DNA from: Zoogloea sp.
Lineage (GTDB): Bacteria > Pseudomonadota > Gammaproteobacteria > Burkholderiales > Rhodocyclaceae
Assembly: GCF_028693495.1 (NCBI RefSeq)
Contig: NZ_JAQUVG010000008.1
Span: 1 to 56,424, forward strand
Direction of reading: 5' to 3'
Length of the DNA stretch: 56,424 nucleotides
Part shown: one piece after another, positions 34,604 through 42,720 of the stretch
How positions within the stretch are numbered: the stretch's first letter is position 1
Layout: the number at the start of each line of letters is the position of its first letter
Made by a program: the position numbers and the translations under genes
The notes under the pieces: generated by a model
What the model was told of the DNA's origin: nothing
Databases searched by the model: none
The model's input: only the letters and a program-made list of their open reading frames with translations

Positions 34604-35317
34604 TCATTCCTTTTGTTCCGTGCTCCCGGATGCTTCCGTTTCAGTATTTCCTGGTTTAGCCCTGACAGGATGACCGTTGCGCTGGAGCTTGTCGGCGAGG
34701 CCAGGTAGTGGAATGCCTCTGCTGTAGGCTATTTCGGCTTGGGTCCGGGCTTGGTCCCATTTTTTCATGTCGGCCAGAAGTAACCCATAGTTGTAGTGAA
34801 AATTCGCGCTTTCCTCGCCCAGTTTTTCGGCAAGTTCGTATTCTGTCAGGGCATCTTTCAATTTTCCCTGTCGGTGCAGGTGCATGGCATGTACAAAGCG
34901 TACGCCCTTGTCTTCCGGTCTGAAGCGGATTGCGCGATCAAAAAAACAATCTGCAGTGAGTGCCTTTCCCGCGCCGGGAAGCTGTTTGCTATAAAATTGC
35001 TCCAGCCGGGAAAAAGCATTCAAGGCCAGCCGATGGTTCGGGAAGGCCCTTAGCGTGTATGCAAATTCCGAACGGATTCTTTCAGGTGAGTAATTGCGAA
35101 TGTTCAGGTACTGCATGCCGGCGTGAAAGTGGACATTTTCAACCCGCTTCAATTGTCCCATCGGATTTTCGCCGTTGGGAACGTGAATCGCAGGGTCATT
35201 GTAGTCGAAGGGGCCGACACCATTTTCCAGTGAGCCGCAGGTGAATTCATCCGCCTGGGCGGTGCCCACGGAAAGACTGATCAGCAGCAGGGCTGCTGCA
35301 ACCGTGCTCCGGTACAT
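34604..35317 (-). CDS. Secreted tetratricopeptide-repeat protein of EPS loci
   Basis: 237-residue protein with a signal peptide (residues 1-22, ending GTAQA/DEF), so it is periplasmic or secreted. The mature start EFTCGSLENGVGPFDYNDPA is a signature of a small betaproteobacterial family of unknown function. A following segment FAYTLRAFPNHRLALNAFSRL and two TPR-like helix pairs (DRAIRFRPEDKGVRFVHAMHL, EKLGEESANFHYNYGLLLADM, ALTEYELA) suggest protein-protein contacts. It is convergent to the last glycosyltransferase and divergent from argD, closing the EPS region. It may help assemble the EPS machinery, but this is only suggested by its place. Confidence 0.8.
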   Translation of the reverse strand: MYRSTVAAALLLISLSVGTAQADEFTCGSLENGVGPFDYNDPAIHVPNGENPMGQLKRVENVHFHAGMQYLNIRNYSPERIRSEFAYTLRAFPNHRLALNAFSRLEQFYSKQLPGAGKALTADCFFDRAIRFRPEDKGVRFVHAMHLHRQGKLKDALTEYELAEKLGEESANFHYNYGLLLADMKKWDQARTQAEIAYSRGIPLPGLADKLQRNGHPVRAKPGNTETEASGSTEQKE

Positions 35318-35501
35318 TCAATATTCCTCTCGTTGATCCCGTCGGGCCGGGCCGGGGAGGGCACTGCCCACTCGGGGGATTTTTCCCTGTTCCGGCCAGG
35401 GTTGAATGATACCCGGGATGCTTGTTGAAAGTGCAGCGTGCATGGCACCCGGTGATGCAAGGGGAAGAGTCCTGATCTGGCCAACTACACGGCGGGTCTC
35501 C

Positions 35502-35531
35502 TGTACAAGGCCACCTCTGGTAGTCTAGAAT
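35502..35531 (+). promoter_or_regulatory. Candidate argD promoter
   Basis: TGTACA (35502-35507) and TAGAAT (35526-35531) are separated by 18 bases. The -10 element is good and the -35 element matches 4 of 6 positions. Transcription would begin near 35538, giving a leader of about 100 bases. Confidence 0.4.
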
Positions 35532-35551
35532 CCTCCAGTGTTTTGATATCC

Positions 35552-35605
35552 AACGGCGGCTGATGTCGCCGTTTCGTCTTTCTGATGCCAGCCCCAGGGG
35601 CTGGC
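35552..35605 (+). promoter_or_regulatory. Two hairpins in the argD leader
   Basis: Hairpin 1 pairs AACGGCG (35552-35558) with CGCCGTT (35567-35573) and is followed by TCGTCTTT. Hairpin 2 is a perfect 9-base repeat GCCAGCCCC / GGGGCTGGC with a 1-base centre (35587-35605), just before the purine-rich ribosome site region. This may be an attenuator, an upstream terminator or an RNA-binding site; no Arg-rich leader peptide was found. Confidence 0.45.
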
Positions 35606-35636
35606 TTGGGGAGGCTAACAGCGGAGCAGGGTTTTC

Positions 35637-36812
35637 ATGTCCCACTTGATGAATACTTACGGTCGTCTGCCGGTTTCTTTCAGCCACGGCAACGGCTCCT
35701 GGCTTGTGGACACCACGGGCCGGCGTTATCTGGATGCCTTGTCCGGCATCGCGGTCTCCACCCTGGGCCACAATCATCCCCGTTTGGTCAAGGCGATCGC
35801 TGATCAGGCGGCCAGCGTTCTCCACACCTCCAATCTTTACGGGATTCCCAGGCAGGAAGCGCTGGGGGACAAGCTGGCGTCCGTTGCGGCGATGGACGAA
35901 GTGTTCTTCTGCAACTCCGGGTGTGAGGCTAACGAAGCGGCCATCAAGCTGGCGCGTCTGTATGGTCACAAGCGCGGCGTTGCCAAGCCAGCCATCATCG
36001 TGATGGAACAGGCCTTCCATGGCCGTACCCTGGCGACCTTGTCGGCGACCGGTAACAAGAAGGTGCAGGTTGGCTTCGAGCCTTTGGTGACCGGGTTCGT
36101 ACGGGTCCCCTTTGATGATCTGGCGGCCTTGGAAACTGCGGTCGAGGGGCGTGAGGACATCGTTGCCGTGCTGCTTGAGCCTGTGCAGGGGGAGGGCGGC
36201 ATTCATGTGGCTCACCGTGAATACCTGCAGGCAGTGCGGGCCCTCTGCGATCGGCACGAGTGGTTGCTGATGTTCGATGAGGTGCAGTGCGGCGTTGGTC
36301 GTACGGGCAAGTGGTTTGGCCATCAGCACGCGGGTATCAGGCCCGATGTGATGACCCTGGCCAAAGGGCTGGGTTCCGGTGTGCCTATTGGCGCGTGCCT
36401 CGCTGCGGGCCGGGCAACGGGAACATTTCAGCCGGGCAACCACGGTTCAACCTTCGGCGGCAACCCGCTGGCCTGCGCTGCAGGTCTGGCAACCCTTGAG
36501 GCCATTGAGGAGGAGGGGCTGCTGGCGAACGCGGCTCGAGTGGGCCAGCAACTCTGTGATGGCTTTGCCAGGGCTCTGCAAGGGGTTGAGGGTGTCAAGG
36601 ACATTCGTGGTGCGGGTCTGATGATCGGCATCGAGCTGGATCGCCCCTGTGGGGCGCTGGTGGGTCAGGCTCTCGAGGCTGGCCTTCTGATCAATGTGAC
36701 CGCGGACAAGGTGGTACGCCTCCTGCCGGCGCTGAATTTCAGCGAGGCGGACGCTGCTGCGCTGGTGGAGGGCCTGGCGCCGCTCATCAAGGCGTTTCTT
36801 TCCGCACACTAA
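35637..36812 (+). CDS. argD: Acetylornithine aminotransferase
   Basis: 391-residue PLP-dependent class III aminotransferase for arginine synthesis (N-acetylglutamate semialdehyde to N-acetylornithine); relatives also act in lysine synthesis. Seen: LDALSGIAVSTLGHNHPRLV (about 31-50), the cofactor-binding NSGCEANEAAIKLAR (about 91-105), FHGRTLATLSATGN, LMFDEVQCGVGRTG (about 211-224) and the Schiff-base Lys243 in TLAKGLGSGVPIGA. Start ATG 35637; a second ATG at 35649 is possible. It is followed by argF after 15 bases, so argD-argF-argG look like one operon. Confidence 0.95.
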   Translation: MSHLMNTYGRLPVSFSHGNGSWLVDTTGRRYLDALSGIAVSTLGHNHPRLVKAIADQAASVLHTSNLYGIPRQEALGDKLASVAAMDEVFFCNSGCEANEAAIKLARLYGHKRGVAKPAIIVMEQAFHGRTLATLSATGNKKVQVGFEPLVTGFVRVPFDDLAALETAVEGREDIVAVLLEPVQGEGGIHVAHREYLQAVRALCDRHEWLLMFDEVQCGVGRTGKWFGHQHAGIRPDVMTLAKGLGSGVPIGACLAAGRATGTFQPGNHGSTFGGNPLACAAGLATLEAIEEEGLLANAARVGQQLCDGFARALQGVEGVKDIRGAGLMIGIELDRPCGALVGQALEAGLLINVTADKVVRLLPALNFSEADAAALVEGLAPLIKAFLSAH

Positions 36813-36827
36813 CTTAGAACGAGTGCC

Positions 36828-37760
36828 ATGAAAGCACCGAGACACTACCTTCAGTTCAAGGACCTTACCCGGGAAGAGTACGACTATCTCTTTGCCCGGA
36901 CCGCCTGGCTCAAGGAGCGCTTCAAGCGCTATGAACCCCATCATCCGCTGTTTGATCGCACCCTGGTGATGATCTTCGAGAAGGCCAGTACCCGAACCCG
37001 CCTCTCCTTTGAGGCCGGGATGCAGCAACTGGGTGGTTCTGCCATCTATCTCAATACCCGCGATTCCCAGCTGGGCCGGGGGGAGCCGGTGGAGGATGCT
37101 GCACAGGTCATTTCCCGGATGAGTGATATGGTGATGATCCGGACGTTCGAGCAGTCGATCATCGAGCGTTTTGCTGAATACTCCCGGGTACCGGTCATCA
37201 ACGGATTGACCAACGAGTACCATCCCTGCCAGATTCTGGCAGACATCTTCACCTTCATCGAGCATCGCGGTCCTATCCAGGGCAAGACGGTGGCCTGGGT
37301 CGGAGATTCCAACAATGTCTGCAATACCTGGCTGCAGGCTGCAGAGGTGCTGGATTTCCAGGTTCGGGTATCCACCCCGCCTGGCTACGAAGTGGAGCCA
37401 GAAAGGGCTGGCCTGATCGGAACGGGGCACTTTGCCCATTTTTCCGATCCGATGGAGGCCTGCCGTGGCGCCGATCTGGTCACGACCGATGTCTGGACCA
37501 GCATGGGCTTCGAGGCCGAAAATGAAGAGCGGATGCGCGACTTCGCGGACTGGCAGGTCGATGCGGACATGATGCAGGTGGCCAACCCCGACGCTGTGTT
37601 CATGCATTGTCTGCCCGCCCACCGGGGCGAGGAAGTCTCGGCTGAAGTGATCGATGGTCCCCAGTCGGTGGTCTGGGACGAGGCGGAAAACCGTCTCCAC
37701 GTACAGAAGGCTTTGATGGAATACCTCCTGATCGGCAAGGTCGAGGGGGACTGCGCCTGA
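36828..37760 (+). CDS. argF: Ornithine carbamoyltransferase
   Basis: 310-residue anabolic enzyme that makes citrulline from ornithine and carbamoyl phosphate. The carbamoyl-phosphate site KASTRTRLSFEAGMQQLGG (about 51-69), the family stretch GRGEPVEDAAQVISRMSD, the HPCQILADIFTFIEHRG segment, the ornithine-side VTTDVWTSMGFEAENEER, and the HCLPAHRGEEVSAEVID motif (about 263-279) are all intact. Length normal. It lies 15 bases after argD and 49 bases before argG. Confidence 0.96.
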   Translation: MKAPRHYLQFKDLTREEYDYLFARTAWLKERFKRYEPHHPLFDRTLVMIFEKASTRTRLSFEAGMQQLGGSAIYLNTRDSQLGRGEPVEDAAQVISRMSDMVMIRTFEQSIIERFAEYSRVPVINGLTNEYHPCQILADIFTFIEHRGPIQGKTVAWVGDSNNVCNTWLQAAEVLDFQVRVSTPPGYEVEPERAGLIGTGHFAHFSDPMEACRGADLVTTDVWTSMGFEAENEERMRDFADWQVDADMMQVANPDAVFMHCLPAHRGEEVSAEVIDGPQSVVWDEAENRLHVQKALMEYLLIGKVEGDCA

Positions 37761-37809
37761 CGCGCCAGATTGATCGTCAACTTGATTACTCCTATTCGGA
37801 AAGCAGGAA

Positions 37810-39039
37810 ATGAGCGACGTAAATAAGGTTGTGCTCGCCTACTCGGGCGGGCTGGATACTTCGGTGATCCTCAAGTGGCTGCAGGACACCTATCAGTGCG
37901 AGGTCGTCACCTTCACGGCGGATCTGGGGCAGGGTGAAGAGCTTGAGCCTGCCCGTGCCAAGGCCCTGCAGTTTGGCATCAAGCCCGAGAACATCTTCAT
38001 CGACGATTTGCGCGAGGAATTTGTCCGCGATTTCGTTTTTCCGATGTTTCGGGCCAATACGGTCTACGAGGGTGAGTATCTGCTCGGCACCTCCATTGCC
38101 CGCCCCCTGATTTCCAAGCGTCAGATCGAGATCGCCCGCCAGACCGGCGCGGATGCGGTATCCCATGGCGCTACCGGCAAGGGTAACGACCAGGTGCGCT
38201 TTGAACTGGGCTATTACGCGCTGATGCCGGGTATCAAGGTCATCGCGCCGTGGCGGGAATGGGATCTGCTGTCCCGCGAGAAGCTTCTGGCTTATGCCGA
38301 GAAGAACGGCATCCCCATCGAGATGAAGCACAAGCAGGGCGGCTCCCCGTATTCCATGGATGCCAACCTGCTGCACATTTCCTTTGAAGGTCGCCACCTG
38401 GAAAATCCGGCAGCCGAGGCTGAGGAGTCCATGTGGCGCTGGACGGTGTCCCCTGAGGCAGCTCCCGATGCGGCTGAGTACGTGGATCTGGAGTTCGAGA
38501 AGGGCGATCTGGTGGCCATCAACGGCACCCGCATGAAGTCCCATGAACTGCTGGCCAGACTCAACGAGCTGGGCGGCAAGCACGGCATCGGCCGCCTGGA
38601 TCTGGTGGAAAACCGCTACGTGGGCATGAAGTCCCGTGGGTGCTATGAAACTCCGGGGGGTACCATCCTCCTCCGTGCCCACCGTGCCATCGAGTCCATC
38701 ACCCTCGACCGGGAAGTCGCCCACCTCAAGGACGACCTGATGCCGCGCTATGCGAGCATGATTTACACCGGGTACTGGTGGTCGCCGGAGCGTCTGGCCC
38801 TGCAGGCCTTGATCGACCAGACTCAACAAACGGTCAACGGCTGGGTTCGTGTCAAGCTCTACAAGGGCAACGTGATTGTTGTGGCGCGGGACTCCAGGAC
38901 GGATTCCCTTTTTGACCCGACCATCGCGACCTTTGAGGATGACCAGGGGGCTTACAACCAGAAGGATGCCCACGGCTTCATCCGTCTTAATGCGTTGCGC
39001 ATGCGCATTGCTGCCAACGCAAAGAACAAGCGGGGCTGA
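37810..39039 (+). CDS. argG: Argininosuccinate synthase
   Basis: 409-residue ATP-dependent ligase joining citrulline and aspartate. The N-terminal ATP-pyrophosphatase loop [15 protein letters not shown] (about 10-24), the citrulline/aspartate-binding [19 protein letters not shown] (about 117-135) and the C-terminal [12 protein letters not shown] segment are characteristic. Preceded by a GGAAAGCAGGA ribosome-site region. Completes the argD-argF-argG set; argH and the early steps are not in this window. Confidence 0.97.
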   Translation: MSDVNKVVLAYSGGLDTSVILKWLQDTYQCEVVTFTADLGQGEELEPARAKALQFGIKPENIFIDDLREEFVRDFVFPMFRANTVYEGEYLLGTSIARPLISKRQIEIARQTGADAVSHGATGKGNDQVRFELGYYALMPGIKVIAPWREWDLLSREKLLAYAEKNGIPIEMKHKQGGSPYSMDANLLHISFEGRHLENPAAEAEESMWRWTVSPEAAPDAAEYVDLEFEKGDLVAINGTRMKSHELLARLNELGGKHGIGRLDLVENRYVGMKSRGCYETPGGTILLRAHRAIESITLDREVAHLKDDLMPRYASMIYTGYWWSPERLALQALIDQTQQTVNGWVRVKLYKGNVIVVARDSRTDSLFDPTIATFEDDQGAYNQKDAHGFIRLNALRMRIAANAKNKRG

Positions 39040-39048
39040 ACGTCTGGC

Positions 39049-39282
39049 ATGGATCCCAATGCCCCCTTCCTGTTTGGGCTGACCATCGCGGAGTTTGAGG
39101 ATATTTCCCTCAAAGTCTGCGTCGGCGGTCTGATCGCCTACATGGTCTTCATCATCGGCCAGCTTGCCTGGGAGTCAAAGGCCGGCAAGTATGGGGCGAT
39201 CTGGATGTTCGTGGGCCTGGGGGTCGGCTTCATCGGCTTCATGGCCAAAGGGATCATCCAGCGCCTGCTCGGCATCGAATAA
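39049..39282 (+). CDS. DUF2788 family small membrane protein
   Basis: 77-residue protein with two hydrophobic segments ([19 protein letters not shown], about 23-41, and [21 protein letters not shown], about 50-70) and the start [18 protein letters not shown], recognisable as DUF2788, a family of betaproteobacterial and gammaproteobacterial membrane proteins of unknown function. It starts 9 bases after argG and may ride on the arg transcript. Nothing in the sequence suggests a role. Confidence 0.85.
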   Translation: MDPNAPFLFGLTIAEFEDISLKVCVGGLIAYMVFIIGQLAWESKAGKYGAIWMFVGLGVGFIGFMAKGIIQRLLGIE

Positions 39283-39301
39283 TTTTCACTCAACAGCCAT
39301 C

Positions 39302-39625
39302 ATGACCCAATCTACCCAGTTCGACGGCGTTTCCGTTGTCAAGCAAGCGAATGTTTATTTTGACGGCAAGTGCGTGAGCCACACCGTCCTCTTTGCCGAT
39401 GGCAGCAAGAAGACCGTTGGCGTGATCCTGCCGGCTGCCCTCACCTTCAACACGGGGGCTCCGGAAGTGATGGAGACCGTGGCGGGTTCCTGTCGTTATC
39501 GCCTGAAGGGGGAGACCGAGTGGAAGACCTCTTCCGCCGGGGAAAGCTTCAACGTGCCGGGTGATTCATCCTTCGACATTGAAGTCAGCGGCGAGCCTTA
39601 CCACTACGTCTGCTATTTCGGCTGA
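39302..39625 (+). CDS. ppnP: Pyrimidine/purine nucleoside phosphorylase PpnP (DUF1255)
   Basis: 107-residue single-domain cupin. Characterised relatives (E. coli YaiE/PpnP) cleave many nucleosides with phosphate. The family pattern is complete: [20 protein letters not shown] near the start, the [21 protein letters not shown] strand, [20 protein letters not shown], and PYHYVCYFG at the end. ATG 39302 starts [12 protein letters not shown]; the frame is open upstream but would overlap the DUF2788 gene. No other purine genes are close by. Confidence 0.92.
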   Translation: MTQSTQFDGVSVVKQANVYFDGKCVSHTVLFADGSKKTVGVILPAALTFNTGAPEVMETVAGSCRYRLKGETEWKTSSAGESFNVPGDSSFDIEVSGEPYHYVCYFG

Positions 39626-39638
39626 TCAGGAGGACACC

Positions 39639-40124
39639 GTGCCGTCCTTCGACATTACGTCCGAAGTCGATATGGTTGCCCTGCGCAATGCGGTCGAGGG
39701 CGCTAATCGCAAGATTACAGGCCGTTACGACTTCAAGGGCAGCGATGCCCGGGTCGAGCAGAACGACAAGTTGCTGACGCTCCATGGAGATTCCAACTTT
39801 CAGCTGGAGCAGATGCTCGCGCTCCTGTTGCCGGAAATGACCGCCAAAAAAATCGACGTCCGATGTCTCAAGCACGGAGATGTCCAGAAGGTCAGTGGTA
39901 ACAAGGTCAAGCAGGAACTGACTGTGCGTGTGGGTATCGAGCAGGAGCAGTCCAAAAGGATTGTCAAGCTGATCAAGGACAGCAAGCTGAAGGTGCAGGC
40001 CAGCATCCAGGGCGAAGCGGTTCGGGTCAGTGGAGCCAAACGGGACCTGCTGCAGGAGTGCATCGCTCTGGTCCGCAAGGAAGTGACCGACTATCCTTTA
40101 CAGTATGGAAACTTCCGGGACTGA
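39639..40124 (+). CDS. yajQ: YajQ family nucleotide-binding protein
   Basis: 161-residue protein of the YajQ/DUF520 family, whose relatives bind nucleotides (cyclic di-GMP in some xanthomonads and pseudomonads). The family start MPSFDITSEVDMVALRNAVE, TGRYDFKGSDARVE, the middle KIDVRCLKHGDVQKVSGNKVKQELTV region and the C-terminal VRVSGAKRDLLQECIALVR-FPLQYGNFRD pattern (here YPLQYGNFRD) are present. A perfect AGGAGG ribosome site at 39628-39633 and GTG at 39639 decide the start. Confidence 0.94.
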   Translation: MPSFDITSEVDMVALRNAVEGANRKITGRYDFKGSDARVEQNDKLLTLHGDSNFQLEQMLALLLPEMTAKKIDVRCLKHGDVQKVSGNKVKQELTVRVGIEQEQSKRIVKLIKDSKLKVQASIQGEAVRVSGAKRDLLQECIALVRKEVTDYPLQYGNFRD

Positions 40125-40127
40125 ATC

Positions 40128-40328
40128 ATGAACATTTCAGGCGCGGTACCCACTTCGCAAGTGCAGACCGGAGATGGCGTGTCCATCCTGATGCTGCGCA
40201 AGGCACTCGATCAGCAGCAGCAGGCGGCCCTGCAGTTGCTGCAGGCCCTTCCGCCGGTCCAGGCCATGCCCCAGGCGACACCGGATCCCGGTGCCATGGT
40301 GGGCGGCACGATCAACACATACGCCTGA
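40128..40328 (+). CDS. YjfB-like small protein
   Basis: 66-residue protein resembling the YjfB_motility family (PF14070): a short Ser/Thr/Gln-rich start, then an amphipathic helix VSILMLRKALDQQQQAALQLLQ, a Pro-rich turn LPPVQAMPQATPDPGA, and the ending GGTINTYA. The family name comes from a Bacillus motility-regulon gene; the function is unknown. The start is 3 bases after yajQ and a textbook intrinsic terminator follows at 40346, so it is probably the last gene of the yajQ transcript. Confidence 0.7.
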   Translation: MNISGAVPTSQVQTGDGVSILMLRKALDQQQQAALQLLQALPPVQAMPQATPDPGAMVGGTINTYA

Positions 40329-40345
40329 GATGGTTTCCCTGAGCG

Positions 40346-40371
40346 AGGGCCAGCGCAAGCTGGCCCTTTTT
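40346..40371 (+). terminator. Intrinsic terminator after the YjfB-like gene
   Basis: Perfect 9-base stem AGGGCCAGC / GCTGGCCCT (40346-40354 and 40359-40367) closed by a GCAA tetraloop and followed by five T residues. It starts 17 bases after the stop at 40328. It lies inside the longest open frame of the following protease gene, arguing that the protease starts further downstream. Confidence 0.85.
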
Positions 40372-40407
40372 ACGGTGGTGCCCGGGATTCTGGTTGGGTG
40401 GCGTGCT

Positions 40408-41049
40408 GTGGTATTCGATTTTGGGCTGCTGCTGTGCTGCCTGGCTGTCGCTTCGCCTGCATGGGCGGTCGATGTCGTACTGGCTGGTGTCTTTCCGGGC
40501 AAGGCCTTGCTCGTGATCAATGGGGGGGCTCCACAGGCGCTTGGAGAGGGGAGCATGACGCGTGAAGGGATTCGGGTTATGAGCGTGGCCAGCGATAGCG
40601 TCGTCATCGAATTGAATGGGCGCAGAGAGCGGATCCGGTTGGGGGATGGCGCTGTGCACCTCAACGGCGGGGGAGGGAGCTCCCCTGCGATGAGTATTTT
40701 TGCCGATGGCCGGGGCCAGTTTCATGCCACCGGCGCAGTCAACGGCGTGACAGTGCAGTTCATCGTCGATACGGGCGCAACTTTCGTGTCCCTGGGGCGT
40801 TCTGACGCACTACGCGCCGGTATTGAATATGGCAAGGGGCAATCCGTCAGCCTGCAGACGGCAAACGGTGTCATACCAGCCTGGCAGGTGACCCTGGACA
40901 GTGTGAAGCTGGGAGAGATCACCCTTCGTAATGTCGAGGGGATTGTGCAGGCGACAGATCTCCCCTTTGTCCTGCTCGGGGCCAGCTTTCTCAACCGCAT
41001 GGAAATGCGTCGTGACGGTTCTGCCCTGCAGTTGAAGCGACGCTATTGA
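40408..41049 (+). CDS. Retropepsin-like aspartic protease, clan AA (TIGR02281-like)
   Basis: Predicted periplasmic aspartic protease. The catalytic motif FIVDTGATFVSLG is clear (near 40764), followed by the second family element AFVLLGASFLNRMEM-type sequence (DLPFVLLGASFLNRME) near 40970; such proteins dimerise to form the active site. A hydrophobic stretch GLLLCCLAVASPAWA/VD acts as signal peptide. The frame is open back to 40291 with ATG at 40330, but a strong terminator (40346-40371) lies there. I therefore prefer GTG 40408 (MVFDFGLLL) or GTG 40378; the choice is uncertain. Substrate unknown. Confidence 0.75.
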   Translation: MVFDFGLLLCCLAVASPAWAVDVVLAGVFPGKALLVINGGAPQALGEGSMTREGIRVMSVASDSVVIELNGRRERIRLGDGAVHLNGGGGSSPAMSIFADGRGQFHATGAVNGVTVQFIVDTGATFVSLGRSDALRAGIEYGKGQSVSLQTANGVIPAWQVTLDSVKLGEITLRNVEGIVQATDLPFVLLGASFLNRMEMRRDGSALQLKRRY

Positions 41050-41065
41050 TGGCCACAGGCAGAAA

Positions 41066-41671
41066 ATGAGTGATGTCAATCCGCCCCGGGGGGTTCTTTC
41101 CGTCAGCGCCATCCGAAAACGTTTTGCGACGCCTGGCCGTCATCTGGCGCCTGTGGAGGAGGGCATCCCGGATGGTCCGCTCAAGCCAGCGGCAGTACTG
41201 GTTCCGATTGTTTTGCGAGAGCCTGAACCGACCCTTCTGCTCACTCGCCGAACCGATCATCTGCATCACCATCCCGGCCAGGTCAGTTTCCCTGGGGGAC
41301 GGGTTGAAGTGAGCGACACCTCTCCAGTCGAAACGGCCCTGCGGGAAACGGAAGAGGAGATCTCCCTGTCCAGGAGTCACGTGGAACTGCTGGGGCATCT
41401 GCCTGATTACCTTACCGGTACCGGTTTCCAGGTGACGCCTGTGGTGGGGCTTGTCAGTCCGCCGTTCGAGCTGAGCCTGGATGCCTTCGAAGTGGCTGAA
41501 GCGTTCGAGGTTCCCCTCTCCTTTCTGCTCGATGTGTCCAATCACCAGCGGCACGTTGCCGAGGTGCGGGGGCATCGGCGAGAGTACTATGCAATGCCCT
41601 ATGGTGAATATTTCATCTGGGGAGCTACCGCGGGGATGATTGTCAGCCTGCAGCGCTTTTTGCAGTCGTGA
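41066..41671 (+). CDS. Nudix hydrolase, CoA pyrophosphatase type
   Basis: 201-residue Nudix protein. The Nudix box GRVEVSDTSPVETALRETEEEISL (about 75-98) has the GX5EX7REUXEEXG-like core, and the preceding LLLTRRTDHLHHHPGQVSFPGG contains the CoA-pyrophosphatase-type LLTxRxxxLxxHxGQVxFPGG signature. Enzymes of this NudL-like group hydrolyse CoA and its derivatives. It starts 16 bases after the protease gene. Length and motif are normal. Confidence 0.9.
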   Translation: MSDVNPPRGVLSVSAIRKRFATPGRHLAPVEEGIPDGPLKPAAVLVPIVLREPEPTLLLTRRTDHLHHHPGQVSFPGGRVEVSDTSPVETALRETEEEISLSRSHVELLGHLPDYLTGTGFQVTPVVGLVSPPFELSLDAFEVAEAFEVPLSFLLDVSNHQRHVAEVRGHRREYYAMPYGEYFIWGATAGMIVSLQRFLQS

Positions 41672-41763
41672 TGCCTTGTGATTTGTGTTGCAGGCTTTTG
41701 GTGGTATCTTGAATCATCTCCAAGAGGCTTGATTATTGAGGGCTGGTTACAGTCCCATGCCGC

Positions 41764-42693
41764 ATGACCCTGTTTGCATTGATTGTTGCCCTCCTCATCG
41801 AACAACTTCGCCCGCTACCGGCTGCGCGTGTCGTCGATGCACCCTTGAAGGCCCTGGCCCGTTTCCTTGAGAACCGTTTCAATGACGGCCAGGCTCGCCA
41901 TGGCGCGATCGCCTGGTGGCTGGCGATCCTTGGTGCCTGTTTTTTGAGCGCGCTCGCCTATTTTGTCCTGTGGCACTTCCACCCGGTGCTGGCGATCCTG
42001 TTCAATGTCATGGTCCTGTACCTGACGATGGGCTTTCGCCATGTGAGTCACTACTTTACGGACATCCAGCTGGCTTTGCGGATGGGTGAGCTCGTACGGG
42101 CAAGGCAGCTGATTGGCGAATGGAGAGGTCGTCACCATGATCAATCCAGTTCCTCCGAGGTTGCCAGGCTTGCCATCGAAGAAGCCCTTGTTGCATCGCA
42201 CCGTAATGTTTTTGCCGTAGCCTTCTGGTTCATCCTGCTGCCTGGCCCCAGCGGTGCTGTTCTTTATCGTCTGGCTCGATTTTTCGAGAAGGAATGGGGG
42301 CAGCGGGCCGGGAGCGCGGAGTTCGGTGATTTCGGAGATTTCGCCCACAGAGCCTTTGCGGCCCTCGACTGGATTCCTGTGCGGCTGACTGCCGCGGCCT
42401 TTTCCATCGTCGGTGACTTTGAAGATGGGGTGTACTGCTGGCGGGCCCAGGCCAGCCAATGGACGGAGAAGGCTTCCGGTATACTTCTGGCAAGTGGAGG
42501 GGGGGCACTGGGTGTCCGCCTCGGCATGCCGATCCAGGAGTCCGGCGAAGTGCTGGAGCGTCCGGAAATGGGGATTGGCGATGATGCAGATGCAGATTTC
42601 ATGCAGAGCACCATCGGTTTGATCTGGCGTACGCTCGTGCTGGTGATCTTGCTGCTGGCACTGCTGGGTGTCGCAGGATGGGTTGGTAACTAA
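41764..42693 (+). CDS. CobD/CbiB-family membrane protein
   Basis: 309-residue inner-membrane protein with about four or five hydrophobic segments, starting TLFALIVALLIEQLRPLP. RHVSHYFTDIQLALRMGEL and the segment EALVASHRNVFAVAFWFILLPGPSGAVLYRLARFF (about 142-176) match the CobD/CbiB pattern, where SHRNVF-type residues belong to the active region. CbiB attaches aminopropanol in cobalamin synthesis, but no other cobalamin gene is nearby; betaproteobacteria often carry this divergent paralogue, so a true CbiB activity is doubtful. Confidence 0.82.
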   Translation: MTLFALIVALLIEQLRPLPAARVVDAPLKALARFLENRFNDGQARHGAIAWWLAILGACFLSALAYFVLWHFHPVLAILFNVMVLYLTMGFRHVSHYFTDIQLALRMGELVRARQLIGEWRGRHHDQSSSSEVARLAIEEALVASHRNVFAVAFWFILLPGPSGAVLYRLARFFEKEWGQRAGSAEFGDFGDFAHRAFAALDWIPVRLTAAAFSIVGDFEDGVYCWRAQASQWTEKASGILLASGGGALGVRLGMPIQESGEVLERPEMGIGDDADADFMQSTIGLIWRTLVLVILLLALLGVAGWVGN

Positions 42694-42720
42694 ACGTAGC
42701 AATACAGAGGAGGAATACAG

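Larger units (their letters stand above)
35318..35636. other. 319-base divergent intergenic region between TPR gene and argD
   Basis: No coding potential was seen. It should hold the promoter of the TPR gene (leftward) and of argD (rightward). The rightward half contains a candidate promoter and two strong hairpins, listed separately. A GC-rich stretch at 35340-35400 has short inverted words but no clear element. Confidence 0.6.
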
